Shown piece by piece: positions 22,701 through 30,089 of a stretch of 64,000 nucleotides of DNA. Made by a program: the position numbers and the translations under genes. Where the stretch lies: contig NZ_BJTG01000008.1 of NCBI RefSeq assembly GCF_013340205.1, forward strand, positions 1-64,000, in the 5' to 3' direction. The first letter of the stretch is position 1. Every line of letters starts with the position of its first letter. The stretch comes from Anaeromyxobacter diazotrophicus. Its GTDB lineage: Bacteria > Myxococcota > Myxococcia > Myxococcales > Anaeromyxobacteraceae. Below the pieces are notes generated by a model. It searched no databases, had not been told where the DNA came from, and was given only the letters and a program-made list of their open reading frames with translations.

Positions 22701-22762
22701 CCCGCGCCCGCGACCGCGATCGCGGCGAGCAGCGTCAGAGCTCTCTTCTGGAGTACGTTCAT
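19748..22762 (-). CDS. OmcA/MtrC-family decaheme c-type cytochrome
   Basis: A 1004-residue outer-membrane lipoprotein (lipobox VAGAGC after a signal peptide, then a GDTGPAGTPG collagen-like start). It holds exactly ten CxxCH sites in two groups of five, from residue 253 (CSKCH) to 444 (CKGCH) and from 763 (CKNCH) to the C-terminus (CLLCH). This is the split-pentaheme layout of OmcA/MtrC, which carry electrons to extracellular metals. An N-terminal beta domain and a central beta domain (about 450-750) surround them. Unusual are three copies of a C-x5-C-x-C-x4/5-C motif (337-351, 492-506, 671-684) outside the haem sites. GGGAGA lies upstream of the ATG. No porin (MtrB) or periplasmic (MtrA) partner is adjacent. 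Confidence 0.93.
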   Translation of the reverse strand: MNVLQKRALTLLAAIAVAGAGCKGDTGPAGTPGQGSNTTVNLPLTTSGLVVAVKGVTVNADQSVSVNFTTKDDQGNPVDLAGKYSTNAPFNPRFSLSKVNVAADGSLPPYGVLTRTGSVAYAPGTTPPDVSAATLNPTAIAANAAAPATTGVLAENGSGAGDYTYTFPAGPFADADGTGSNAGKTVRTFASAVKVDPKATDTYVVWIEAARQTNTTNTTDAAGFKAVNVEYDFVPGNPSATPLKRQVASTAACSKCHNAFKPESLTTNAFHNGTRVEAAYCDVCHAIDRKSTATVSDGTTPAAFSGIFVHRIHASKELLLKITTGTQTTGYQGATACTTKAPCTCTVAAPCLPNSFHGISDVTYPQDLRNCDACHKDAAQGAQAKTTASRAVCGSCHDYVVFDPAKVAGLPACVDTAGNEAVDANGNWLQCAHAAGANTDDTSCKGCHVAGGAGFIGDFHVAVVPPDSGSTYNFPVTTGTSTTGADFFGNACSAAAPCTCTVAAPCFNSGNNNTNAGFLPAAGAVPAGSIQVTYVVKSVSAFKDTSVTPNVLRPQIVFKFQQSLNGAAPSDVVFNTFGAKTELMDNFVGSPSVYFAYGVPQDGITAPADFNASQSAYIKAVWNGNAAGASSGTMTGPDSSGFYTITLGVGPKSVDTTTTSLKTGTQNGVACTSAAPCNCTTAACQVGAVIPDKAVMLTGGVGYTYGLQTTQPLTQTNLASYSYNSATKIGGLVNVAPDVWRTGVDASGKAYAPRRAVVDNAKCKNCHVQLGAAPTFHAGQRNDGPTCSFCHNVNQVNSGWAGNAKDFIHALHAGLDASTKLPDGTPVAGGSGIRTVPFGWHAVSATEGYWDITFPGQHNYCDACHATPADGTHTYDFSAAASAAALPNLLSSTAATGTTAAPTFSSSPYIAQTAGTVYGSGFSIDKANSIITNAAATTLVTSPITAACVACHDSPAAKGHMVGNGGLFYSPRSVLTQQVATGVGESCLLCHGAGKIAAIADVHR

Positions 22763-22921
22763 TTCCGTAGGTCTCCCGCTTGTGTGCGGATGGACAACCG
22801 TTTCAGTACTGCTGTCCCAGCCGGGTGGGCCTGTGCCAGAGCCGCGCCAGTTGATCGGCTCGTGACAGCGCGCGCCAGCTCTTCACGCGGCAGGGGAAGC
22901 GTTCCCCCGTCACGCGCGGGT

Positions 22922-22952
22922 AGCTTACGCGCCCTCGCCAGGGATGGGTCAA
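22922..22952 (-). promoter_or_regulatory. Candidate promoter of the decaheme cytochrome gene
   Basis: On the minus strand TTGACC (22952-22947) is followed at 19 bp by TAAGCT (22927-22922). The -35 is good, the -10 weak. It would give a leader of about 150 nt containing the hairpin GGGGAA-CGC-TTCCCC. I compared this leader with c-di-GMP riboswitches known before such genes and found no convincing match. Confidence 0.3.
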
Positions 22953-23159
22953 TATTTCAGACGCGACCGCGGGGGGATGCGAAAGCCGCCTCGGGCTCGC
23001 CCCCGGGCCCGCCGACCAGCCGTAGATCCGGGCAGTTGTAGGTTACCCAGGCGACAGGTGATCCCCTGGCGCACGTGTGGCCGTGGGGGTCCTGGCGCAC
23101 CCGGGGTGACCTCGACTGCGCCTTTTGCCCCATCCCATTTCAGGGGTCTGACGCAGGTC
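22953..23159. other. Non-coding interval upstream of the cytochrome promoter
   Basis: No open frame here has the codon pattern of the surrounding genes, and I see no RNA gene. It separates the cytochrome promoter region from an orphan minus-strand terminator. Confidence 0.5.
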
Positions 23160-23193
23160 AAAAAAAAGGGCCTGCTGGCGTCCCAGCAGGCCC
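23160..23193 (-). terminator. Strong intrinsic terminator without an adjacent gene
   Basis: A perfect 11-bp stem (GGGCCTGCTGG at 23168-23178 with 23183-23193), a 4-nt loop and, on the minus strand, eight consecutive T (23167-23160). It ends a minus-strand transcript, yet the nearest upstream stop (fadJ-like gene at 23517) is about 325 nt away. Confidence 0.88.
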
Positions 23194-23516
23194 CGATCCC
23201 CCTCCCCCTCACCTCATCAATTGCTCGCGCCGGGGATCGGCCGTCTTCCTACCCCCCTCAGAGCGGAGACTCGCAGCGACGCTCCCGGACGAGCGGGGGG
23301 ATGCTCTTGCGACGACCAGGCCACGCGCACCCGGTGCGCGCTGCGGCGCTTTGCCGCAGAACGTGCGCTGTGCGCCTGTGCCGCAGCGGTCCCGCAAGGT
23401 CGCTCGCCGCCGGGGAAAGCGCACTTTGTCGCATGACTTTGCGTGAATGAAGCCGCGCTCGGGCCGACGCGTGGAGCGCGACTCGATTGGGGCTTTTCAC
23501 GCGGGGCGGAGCGTTT
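23194..23516 (-). other. Non-coding stretch; long fad 3' UTR or small RNA
   Basis: Between the beta-oxidation operon stop and the terminator there are about 320 nt. Short frames exist (for example 23209-23424 and 23258-23500 on the minus strand) but their translations are arginine-rich and family-free. The stretch can fold locally: CTGCGGC-GCTTT-GCCGCAG and GCGCACC-CGGTGCGC are clear stems, and it contains repeated GCGCAC/CAAAGTGCG words. Either the fad mRNA has a long structured 3' end or a separate small RNA begins here. Confidence 0.4.
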
Positions 23517-25703
23517 TCACACAGGCCGCGCGTCCGGATAGAAGCGCCGCCCGTCGCGCGCGACCTCCACGAGCAGCGGCGCCGGCTCGAAGCGGTCGCC
23601 GAACTTGTCGTGCCACCGCTCCAGCCGCTCGAGGAGGGTCTTCGGCCCGACCGCGTCCGCGTACCGGAAAGGTCCCCCCAGGAAGGGAGGGAAGCCGAGC
23701 CCGAAGATGGCGCCGACGTCGCCGTCGCGGGCGCTGCGCAGGATGCCCTCGCCCAGGCAGCGGATCGCCTCGTTCACCAGCTGGAGCGTGACCCGCTCGG
23801 CGATCTCGTCGCGGGAGACGCGCTTGCGCTGCCGGCCGCCCGGGAGGAGGTCGTAGACGGTGACGTCGACCTCCTTCTTCTTGCCGCCGTAGGTGTAGAA
23901 GCCCTTCTTCGACTTCCGCCCCAGCCGGCCGTCGGCGGTGAGCTTCTCCAGCGCCGCGGGCGGCGTCATGCGGTCGCCGAAGGCGGCGTGGAGGATCTTC
24001 GCCACCTTGGCGCCGACGTCGACGCCCACCTCGTCGAGGAGGGTGATGGGCCCGACCGGCATCCCGAAGGCGGTGAGCGCGCCGTCGAGGTCCTCCACCG
24101 AGGCGCCCTCGATCAGGATCTCGGCCGCCTCGTTCATGTACGGGGTGAGGATGCGGCTCGTGTAGAAGCCGGGGCCGTCGTTCACGACGATGACCGTCTT
24201 GCCCTGCTTCTTGCCCACCGCGACGGCGGTGGCGGTGACGTCGGGCGCCGTCAGGGGCGTCACGATCACCTCGAGGAGCGGCATCTTCTGCACCGGCGAG
24301 AAGTAGTGCATGCCGAGCACGCGCTCGGGCCGCGTCGAGGCCTCCGCGATCTTGGCGATGGGGATGGAGGAGGTGTTCGAGGCGAAGATGCCGCGCGGGT
24401 TCACCTGCTCGAAGGCGCGCACCATCTCCTGCTTCAGCGCCAGGTCCTCGAAGACCGCCTCGATGACGAGGTCCACCCGCTCGAAGCCGGCCCAGCCGGT
24501 CGACGCGGTGAGGAGCCGCATCGTGGCGCCGCGCTCGATGGGCGTCATCGACCTGCGCTTCACCTTCTCGTCGAGGAGCCCCCGCACGCTGGCGAGCGCG
24601 CGCGCCGCCGCCGCGTCGTCCTTCTCGCGGACGCGCACCGCGAGCCCCGCGCCGACGGTGACGAAGGCGATGCCCGAGCCCATGAGCCCGCCGCCCAGCA
24701 CGCCCACCGTCTCGACCCGCCGCGCCTTCACCGCCGGGTCGTCTACCCCGGTGTCCTTCTTGAGCGCGGTGGTGGCGAAGAAGATGTCGACCAGCCGCTT
24801 CGAGACCTCGGAGACGGCCAGCTCCCCGAACAGCTTCGCCTCGCGCTCGAGCCCGGCCTCCATCCCCTTGTCGAGGCCGTGCTTCACCGCCTCGAGCGCC
24901 TTCTCGAGCGCGGGGTAGTGGCCGCCGCTCTTCTTCAGCACCTTCCGCCGCGCCTCGCGAAAGAGCAGCTCGCGGCCGAGCGGGTTGTCCTCGAGCGCGA
25001 GCTTCTGCAGCGCGCCCAGCCCGCCCCGCTGGAGCTGCTTCACGCCGCCCGGCTGCGGCCGGCGGAGCTGGCCGGTGGCGAGCTCCCGCGCCCGGCGCCG
25101 CGCCACCTCGAGGAGGATGGGCGCCGGGACCACCTCGTCGGCGAGGCCGAGCTTCTGCGCCTTCCTCGCCTTGAGGCCCTTGCCGGTGAGGATGAGGTCG
25201 AGGGCGGCGGCGATGCCGACGAGCCGCGGCAGCCGCTGCGTGCCGCCCGCGCCGGGGATGAGGCCGAGCTGCACCTCCGGCAGGCCGAGCTGCGTCTTCC
25301 GGTCGTCCGAGACGACGCGCCAGCGGCAGGCGAGCGCGAGCTCGAGCCCGCCGCCGAGGCAGGCGCCGTGGATGGCCGCCACCACCGGCTTCGGGAAGCG
25401 CTCCAGCGCGTCGAACTGCCGCTGCCCCGAGCGCGAGAGCGCCTCGGCCTCGGCCGCGCTGCGCGCCGACCGGATGACGTCGATCTTGGCGCCGGCGATG
25501 AACCCCTCCTTCTTGCCGCTGGCGATCACCACCCCCTCGACGGCGGGGTCCTTGGCCAGCGCGGCGAGCAGGTCCTCCAGCTCGGCGCCGACCTGGGGCG
25601 AGAGCGTGTTGACCGGCTCGCCCTGGACGTCGAGCAGGCAGAGCGCGACCCCGCCCTCCACCTCGACGCGGAAGCTCCGGACGATCTTCTCGGCGGGCAT
25701 CAT
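23517..25703 (-). CDS. fadJ: Fatty-oxidation multifunctional enzyme (enoyl-CoA hydratase/3-hydroxyacyl-CoA dehydrogenase)
   Basis: A 728-residue bifunctional beta-oxidation enzyme. The N-terminal crotonase domain (1-190) has EGVVIASGKKEGFIAGAKI, the oxyanion-hole GACLGGGLELALAC and the glutamate region LPEVQLGLIPGAGGTQRL. The NAD-binding dehydrogenase starts near residue 325 with VGVLGGGLMGSGIA and contains SNTSSIPI, HYFSPVQKMPLLEV (catalytic His) and DGPGFYTSR. The C-terminal domain ends with FGLGFPPFLGGPFRYAD. GGGAG precedes the ATG. It follows the thiolase gene by 24 bp in one operon; length and partner type (FadI-like) point to FadJ rather than FadB. Confidence 0.93.
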   Translation of the reverse strand: MMPAEKIVRSFRVEVEGGVALCLLDVQGEPVNTLSPQVGAELEDLLAALAKDPAVEGVVIASGKKEGFIAGAKIDVIRSARSAAEAEALSRSGQRQFDALERFPKPVVAAIHGACLGGGLELALACRWRVVSDDRKTQLGLPEVQLGLIPGAGGTQRLPRLVGIAAALDLILTGKGLKARKAQKLGLADEVVPAPILLEVARRRARELATGQLRRPQPGGVKQLQRGGLGALQKLALEDNPLGRELLFREARRKVLKKSGGHYPALEKALEAVKHGLDKGMEAGLEREAKLFGELAVSEVSKRLVDIFFATTALKKDTGVDDPAVKARRVETVGVLGGGLMGSGIAFVTVGAGLAVRVREKDDAAAARALASVRGLLDEKVKRRSMTPIERGATMRLLTASTGWAGFERVDLVIEAVFEDLALKQEMVRAFEQVNPRGIFASNTSSIPIAKIAEASTRPERVLGMHYFSPVQKMPLLEVIVTPLTAPDVTATAVAVGKKQGKTVIVVNDGPGFYTSRILTPYMNEAAEILIEGASVEDLDGALTAFGMPVGPITLLDEVGVDVGAKVAKILHAAFGDRMTPPAALEKLTADGRLGRKSKKGFYTYGGKKKEVDVTVYDLLPGGRQRKRVSRDEIAERVTLQLVNEAIRCLGEGILRSARDGDVGAIFGLGFPPFLGGPFRYADAVGPKTLLERLERWHDKFGDRFEPAPLLVEVARDGRRFYPDARPV

Positions 25704-25727
25704 GCTGTTCTCCCTCGTGAGCGGTGG

Positions 25728-27047
25728 CTAGGCGGCGACTTCGGGGCCGTCGAGGACCAGCGCGGCGCCGATGCCGCCGGCGGCGCAGACGGTGAGGAGC
25801 GCGTGGGCGCCCTTGCGGCGCTGGAGCTCGCGCAGCGTCTGCAGGATCATGCGCGCGCCGGTGGCCGCGAACGGGTGGCCGAGCGCGATCGACCCGCCGT
25901 TCACGTTGAGCTTCTCCGGGTCCACCTCCCCGAGCGGCTCGGCGCGCCCGAGCTTCTCCTCCGCCCACTTCTTCGAGGCGAAGGCCTGCAGGTTCGAGAG
26001 CACCTGGGCCGCGAAGGCCTCGTGCATGTCGACGAGGTCCATCTCGGCGAGCCGGAGCCCGGCGCGGTCGAGCGCCTTGGGGGCCGCGTAGGCCGGCCCT
26101 TGCAGGAGCTGATCGCCCGGGTCGAGCGCGGCGTAGGCGTAGCTGCGCACGTAGCCGAGCGGGGCGAGGCCGAGCGCCTTCGCCTTCTCCTCGGAGACGA
26201 TCACCAGCGCCGCCGCCCCGTCGGTGAGCGGCGAGGAGTTGCCGGCGGTGATGGTGCCGTACCGGCGGTCGAAGACGGGCTTCAGCTGCGCCAGCGCCTC
26301 GAGGTTCGTGTCCTCGCGGACGATGTTGTCCTTGGCCGAGACCCGCTGGTAGCGCGGCGGCACCGCCACGTGCATCACCTCGCCGTCGAAGCGGCCGGCC
26401 GCCCAGGCGCCGGCGGCGCGGCGGTGGCTCTGGTAGGCGAGCTCGTCCTGCGCCTTGCGGCTGATGCCGTTCACCTGCGCCATCTTCTCGGCGCTCTCGC
26501 CCATGGTGAGCCCGGTGGTGGGCTCCTTGAGCGCCGGCGGCACCGGGGCGAGGTCCCTCGCCCCGAGCTTCCCGAACGCCTTCGCCTTGTCGACCACGTT
26601 CTTCGCGCGCGAGGCGTCCACGATGGCGCGCGCCAGCGGGCCGGAGGCGAAGATGGGCGCGTCGGAGAGCGACTCGGCGCCGCCCGCCAGCACCACGTCG
26701 GCGTGGCCGAGCTGGATCTGGTCGGCGGCGTCGGTGGCGGCCTGGATGGAGGTGGCGCAGGCCCGCGCGACGGTGTGCGCCTCGACCGACTTCGGCAGCT
26801 GGGTGCGGAGCACCACCTCGCGCGCGATGAGCGAGACGAGCGGCGACGGGATGACCTGCCCGAAGACGACGGCGTCGTACTCCTTCGGGTCGAGGCCCGT
26901 CCGCGCGACGAGCTCGTTCACCACCGCCGCGCCGAGCTCGACCGCGGAGAGGTCGCGGAAGTCACCGCCCGACTTCACGAAGGGGGTGCGAAGGCCGGCC
27001 ACGATCGCCGCGCGGCGGCCGGGGCTGGGGGTACCGTTGCTGGGCAT
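25728..27047 (-). CDS. fadI: Acetyl-CoA C-acyltransferase (3-ketoacyl-CoA thiolase, FadI-like)
   Basis: A 439-residue thiolase that cleaves 3-ketoacyl-CoA with CoA. The active-site cysteine lies in VARACATSIQAA (about residue 98). The C-terminal motifs are NVNGGSIALGHPFAATGAR (His) and the second cysteine in LTVCAAGGIGAA. At about 439 residues it matches the longer FadI type. GGAGA lies 6 nt upstream of the ATG. First gene of the operon, behind a promoter with a perfect 16-bp palindrome just downstream of the expected transcription start. The operon diverges from a hemerythrin gene. Confidence 0.94.
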   Translation of the reverse strand: MPSNGTPSPGRRAAIVAGLRTPFVKSGGDFRDLSAVELGAAVVNELVARTGLDPKEYDAVVFGQVIPSPLVSLIAREVVLRTQLPKSVEAHTVARACATSIQAATDAADQIQLGHADVVLAGGAESLSDAPIFASGPLARAIVDASRAKNVVDKAKAFGKLGARDLAPVPPALKEPTTGLTMGESAEKMAQVNGISRKAQDELAYQSHRRAAGAWAAGRFDGEVMHVAVPPRYQRVSAKDNIVREDTNLEALAQLKPVFDRRYGTITAGNSSPLTDGAAALVIVSEEKAKALGLAPLGYVRSYAYAALDPGDQLLQGPAYAAPKALDRAGLRLAEMDLVDMHEAFAAQVLSNLQAFASKKWAEEKLGRAEPLGEVDPEKLNVNGGSIALGHPFAATGARMILQTLRELQRRKGAHALLTVCAAGGIGAALVLDGPEVAA

Positions 27048-27059
27048 GGTCGGTCTCCG

Positions 27060-27118
27060 TTGATTCTGGAATCAAAGAGCGGTTCAGTTCATCTAAAGGG
27101 CGCAACGCAGAGCGTCAA
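27060..27118 (-). promoter_or_regulatory. fad operon promoter with palindromic operator
   Basis: On the minus strand TTGACG (27118-27113), a 17-bp spacer and TAGATG (27095-27090) form a plausible sigma70 promoter. The perfect palindrome TTGATTC-TG-GAATCAA occupies 27060-27075, about +8 to +23 from the expected start and just before the ribosome site. Such placement suits a repressor that responds to acyl-CoA (TetR- or FadR-type); the regulator is not adjacent. Confidence 0.6.
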
Positions 27119-27172
27119 CCCTCGTCCGGGCGGCCGCTTGCGGGTGGGGGGTTCTTGCGGGACGATGGGTCG

Positions 27173-27661
27173 ATGGCCCAGAAGCGCAGCCGGCAGCTGA
27201 AGCCCCTCTCGAGCGAGCATCACCAGGCGCTCCTCGTCGCCTTCCAGCTCAAGAACGGGCTGGCCGGCCACGCCGAGAGCGCCGGCGCGCCGAAGGATCT
27301 GGCGGGGCTGGTGAGCCTGGCGAAGCGCTTCGACGCGGCGGTGCTGCGGGCCCACGGGCGGGCGGAGGAGGAGCTGCTCGGCGAGCACCTGCCCGAGGTG
27401 GACGTGAAGCGGCTGGCGGTCGAGCATCGCGAGCTGGCCCGGCTGCTCGAGGCGGCGCAGCAGGGGGGGCCCCAGGACGCGCGGCACGCGCTGAGCGCCT
27501 TCGCCGAGCTCCTCGAGCGGCACGTCCGCTGGGAGGAGCGCGAGCTGTTCGGCGCCTGCGAGCTGGCGATGGGCGAGGCGGCGCTGGCCCTGGTGGGCAC
27601 GGAGCTCGAGCGCCGGCTGGTGCTGCAGCGGGTGGACGCAAAGGCGGCGAAGCGCGCCTAG
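27173..27661 (+). CDS. Hemerythrin HHE-domain protein
   Basis: A 162-residue four-helix protein. The diiron ligands can be placed: SSEHHQALL (helix 1), a RAEEELLGEHL segment (helix 2), VEHRELARLLE (helix 3) and ERHVRWEERELF (helix 4), the H-HxxxE-H-HxxxE order of the HHE family. Such proteins bind O2, NO or iron, or serve as stress sensors. The ATG at 27173 is preferred to a TTG six codons upstream. The gene diverges from the fad operon, and its TAG stop shares the CTAG palindrome with the stop of the convergent ParB-like gene. Confidence 0.8.
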   Translation: MAQKRSRQLKPLSSEHHQALLVAFQLKNGLAGHAESAGAPKDLAGLVSLAKRFDAAVLRAHGRAEEELLGEHLPEVDVKRLAVEHRELARLLEAAQQGGPQDARHALSAFAELLERHVRWEERELFGACELAMGEAALALVGTELERRLVLQRVDAKAAKRA

Positions 27662-28632
27662 GACTCCTCGGGCGCCCCGCCCGACCGCGCCAGGTCCTCG
27701 CTCTTCACCTTGCCCGGGTCGAGGCCGCGCGCCTTCTTCGTCATCTGCTCGAAGAGCGCGTCGAAGCCGGGGGGCTCGCCCTTCATGAACCGCAGCGGGT
27801 TCACCCGCGCCACCACGAACGCCTTGAGGTAGGGCGAGTCGAAGCCGCGCTCCTTCAGCCTCGCCACCGCCTCCCCGACCGCGTCGTCGAAGGCCAGCAC
27901 CACCCCGGCGCGCCGCTCGCGCTCGGCCAGGGACGCGGCGAGCGGCTCGGGGAGGAAGGCGTCCACCCGCTTCAGCACCGGCTGGTAGGCGCCCCCGGAG
28001 AGGCGGCCGCGCTGCTCGTACGCGAACCCGAGCGTGGCGAGCGCCGGCTCCTCCAGCTCGAGCGCGAGGTCGGCCTCCTTCACCGTCCCGTCGAGCCGCG
28101 CCAGGTCGCGGTACATCCGCACCACCTCGAGCGCCTTCTCGCGGAGGTTGTGCGCCTTCTCGATGTTGAGGGCGAGGATCTGGTAGGCGACGCGCCGCTC
28201 GGGCACGACCAGCGCCAGCACCGCCTTGGCGCCCAGCTCCTTGAGGGCGGTGAGCCGGTGGCCGCCGTTCGGCGACAGGTAACGGCCGTCCTCGCGCACC
28301 GCGATGATGGGGTCGAGGTAGCGGCGCGTCTTGTCCATGGCCACGGTGAGCTTGCGGACGTGGGCGTCGGAGACGTCCCGCTGGAAGGCGGTGCGCTCCA
28401 CCTTCTCGAGCGGCAGGGCGGCGAAGACGAGGGCGTTCCCGCCGAGCGGCTCCCGGTAGAGCGCCAGCACCGCCCCGCCGTCCTCCTCGATCTGCCGGGC
28501 CAGCTCCGCCACCTCGGGCGGCGGGTCGGCGAGGCGCAGCTCCGGCGCGGTGAGCCCGGTCGGCTCGAGCTTCACGCCCTTGCGCTTGCGGGGAACTCCA
28601 CGCTTGGTGACGGGTCGCGCGCGAGGGGCCAT
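27658..28632 (-). CDS. ParB/sulfiredoxin-fold nuclease-domain protein
   Basis: A 324-residue protein. Residues about 85-165 resemble the ParB N-terminal domain: PLEKVERTAFQRDVSDAHVRKLTVAM, then DPIIAVREDGRYLSPNGGHRLTALKELGA, where the G-H-R motif matches the ParB box II. The rest is helical, without the ParB helix-turn-helix that I can see, and begins with a basic tail (RARPVTKRGVPRKRKG). Chromosome-partitioning ParB is usually next to parA, which is absent, so a different ParB-fold role (CTPase or nuclease) is likely. It starts at ATG 28632, 70 bp from the divergent ABC transporter gene. Confidence 0.68.
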   Translation of the reverse strand: MAPRARPVTKRGVPRKRKGVKLEPTGLTAPELRLADPPPEVAELARQIEEDGGAVLALYREPLGGNALVFAALPLEKVERTAFQRDVSDAHVRKLTVAMDKTRRYLDPIIAVREDGRYLSPNGGHRLTALKELGAKAVLALVVPERRVAYQILALNIEKAHNLREKALEVVRMYRDLARLDGTVKEADLALELEEPALATLGFAYEQRGRLSGGAYQPVLKRVDAFLPEPLAASLAERERRAGVVLAFDDAVGEAVARLKERGFDSPYLKAFVVARVNPLRFMKGEPPGFDALFEQMTKKARGLDPGKVKSEDLARSGGAPEES

Positions 28633-28702
28633 CCGCGCATGGTAACCGGCGCCGCGGCCCGGCGTGAGGGCACGCGCGGGGCGCCCGCCCGTGTTATGAC
28701 CC

Positions 28703-29700
28703 GTGGCTCGCGTGATCGACGTCCGCCGCCTCGCCAAGCACTACCGCGTCCACCGCCGCCAGCCCGGGCTCGGTGCGGCCCTGCGCTCGCTCCTGCACCG
28801 CTCCTACGAGACGGTGAAGGCGGTGGACGGCATCGACTTCCACGTCGCGCCGGGCGAGCGGGTGGGCTTCCTCGGCCCGAACGGCGCCGGCAAGACCACC
28901 ACCCTCAAGATGCTCTCCGGCCTGCTCCACCCCACGAGCGGTGAGGTGCGGGTGGCCGGCCACGTCCCGCGCCGGCGCGAGGCCGAGTTCCTGAAGCGGG
29001 TCACCCTGGTCATGGGGCAGAAGCAGCAGCTCCTGTGGGACCTGCCCCCGGCCGAGACCTTCGCGCTCAACCGCGCCATCTACGACGTCCCGCCGGCGCA
29101 GTTCGAGGAGACGGTGGCGGAGCTCACCCGGCTGCTCGAGCTCCAGGACCTGGTCGGGAAGCCCACGCGCCAGCTCTCGCTGGGCGAGCGGATGAAGTGC
29201 GAGCTCGCGGCGGCGCTGCTGCACCGGCCGCAGGTGCTCTTCCTCGACGAGCCGACCATCGGGCTCGACGTGTCGATGCAGGCGACGGTGCGCGGGTTCG
29301 TGAAGGCCTACAACGAGCGGTTCGGCGCCACCGTGCTCCTCACCAGCCACGACATGGACGACGTGGCGGCGCTCTGCCCGCGCGTCATCGTCATCGACAA
29401 GGGGCGCATCATCCACGACGGCGACCTGCGAGAGCTGCAGCGGGCGGTGCGGCCCGACAAGCGGATCGTGGTGCGGCTCGAGCACCCGGTGCCGGCGGCC
29501 GAGCTGTCGCGCTTCGGCGCGGTGGTCTCGGCCGACGCGGCCCAGGCGGTCATCCAGGTGCACGCGGCCGAGGTCTCGGCGGCGGTGGGGCGGATCCTGG
29601 CGGCCTTGCCGGTGACCGATCTGACCGTCGAGGACCCGCCGCTGGAGGAGGTCATGAGCGAGCTGTTCCGGAGCGGCCGGGCCGCGGGCGAGGCGGCGCG

Positions 29701-29704
<4 letters not shown>
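28703..29704 (+). CDS. ABC-2 type exporter ATP-binding protein (COG4586-like)
   Basis: A 333-residue ATPase. Walker A is GPNGAGKTT, the Q-loop region is VMGQKQQLLWDLP, the signature is LSLGERMKCELAAALLH, Walker B is VLFLDEPTIGLD and the switch is SHDMDD. The start (KHYRVHR...GLGAALRSLLHRSYETVKAVDGI) and the exact signature sequence are those of ATPases that work with the paired ABC2_membrane_6 (DUF990) permeases. Two such permeases occur at 35170-36762 on the other strand. Start: GTG 28703, with GTG 28712 as an alternative. A small membrane protein gene overlaps the stop. Confidence 0.9.
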
Positions 29705-30072
<368 letters not shown>

Positions 30073-30089
30073 GGGTACCGCCCCCGCTC

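Noticed and set aside
22763-22915. c-di-GMP (GEMM) riboswitch before the decaheme cytochrome gene
   Set aside because: Such switches precede cytochrome genes in Geobacter, but the conserved tetraloop and receptor sequences are not found; only generic stems are present.
23258-23500. Small minus-strand gene of 80 codons
   Set aside because: Arg/Ser-rich translation without a ribosome site or family resemblance; strong local hairpins favour non-coding sequence.
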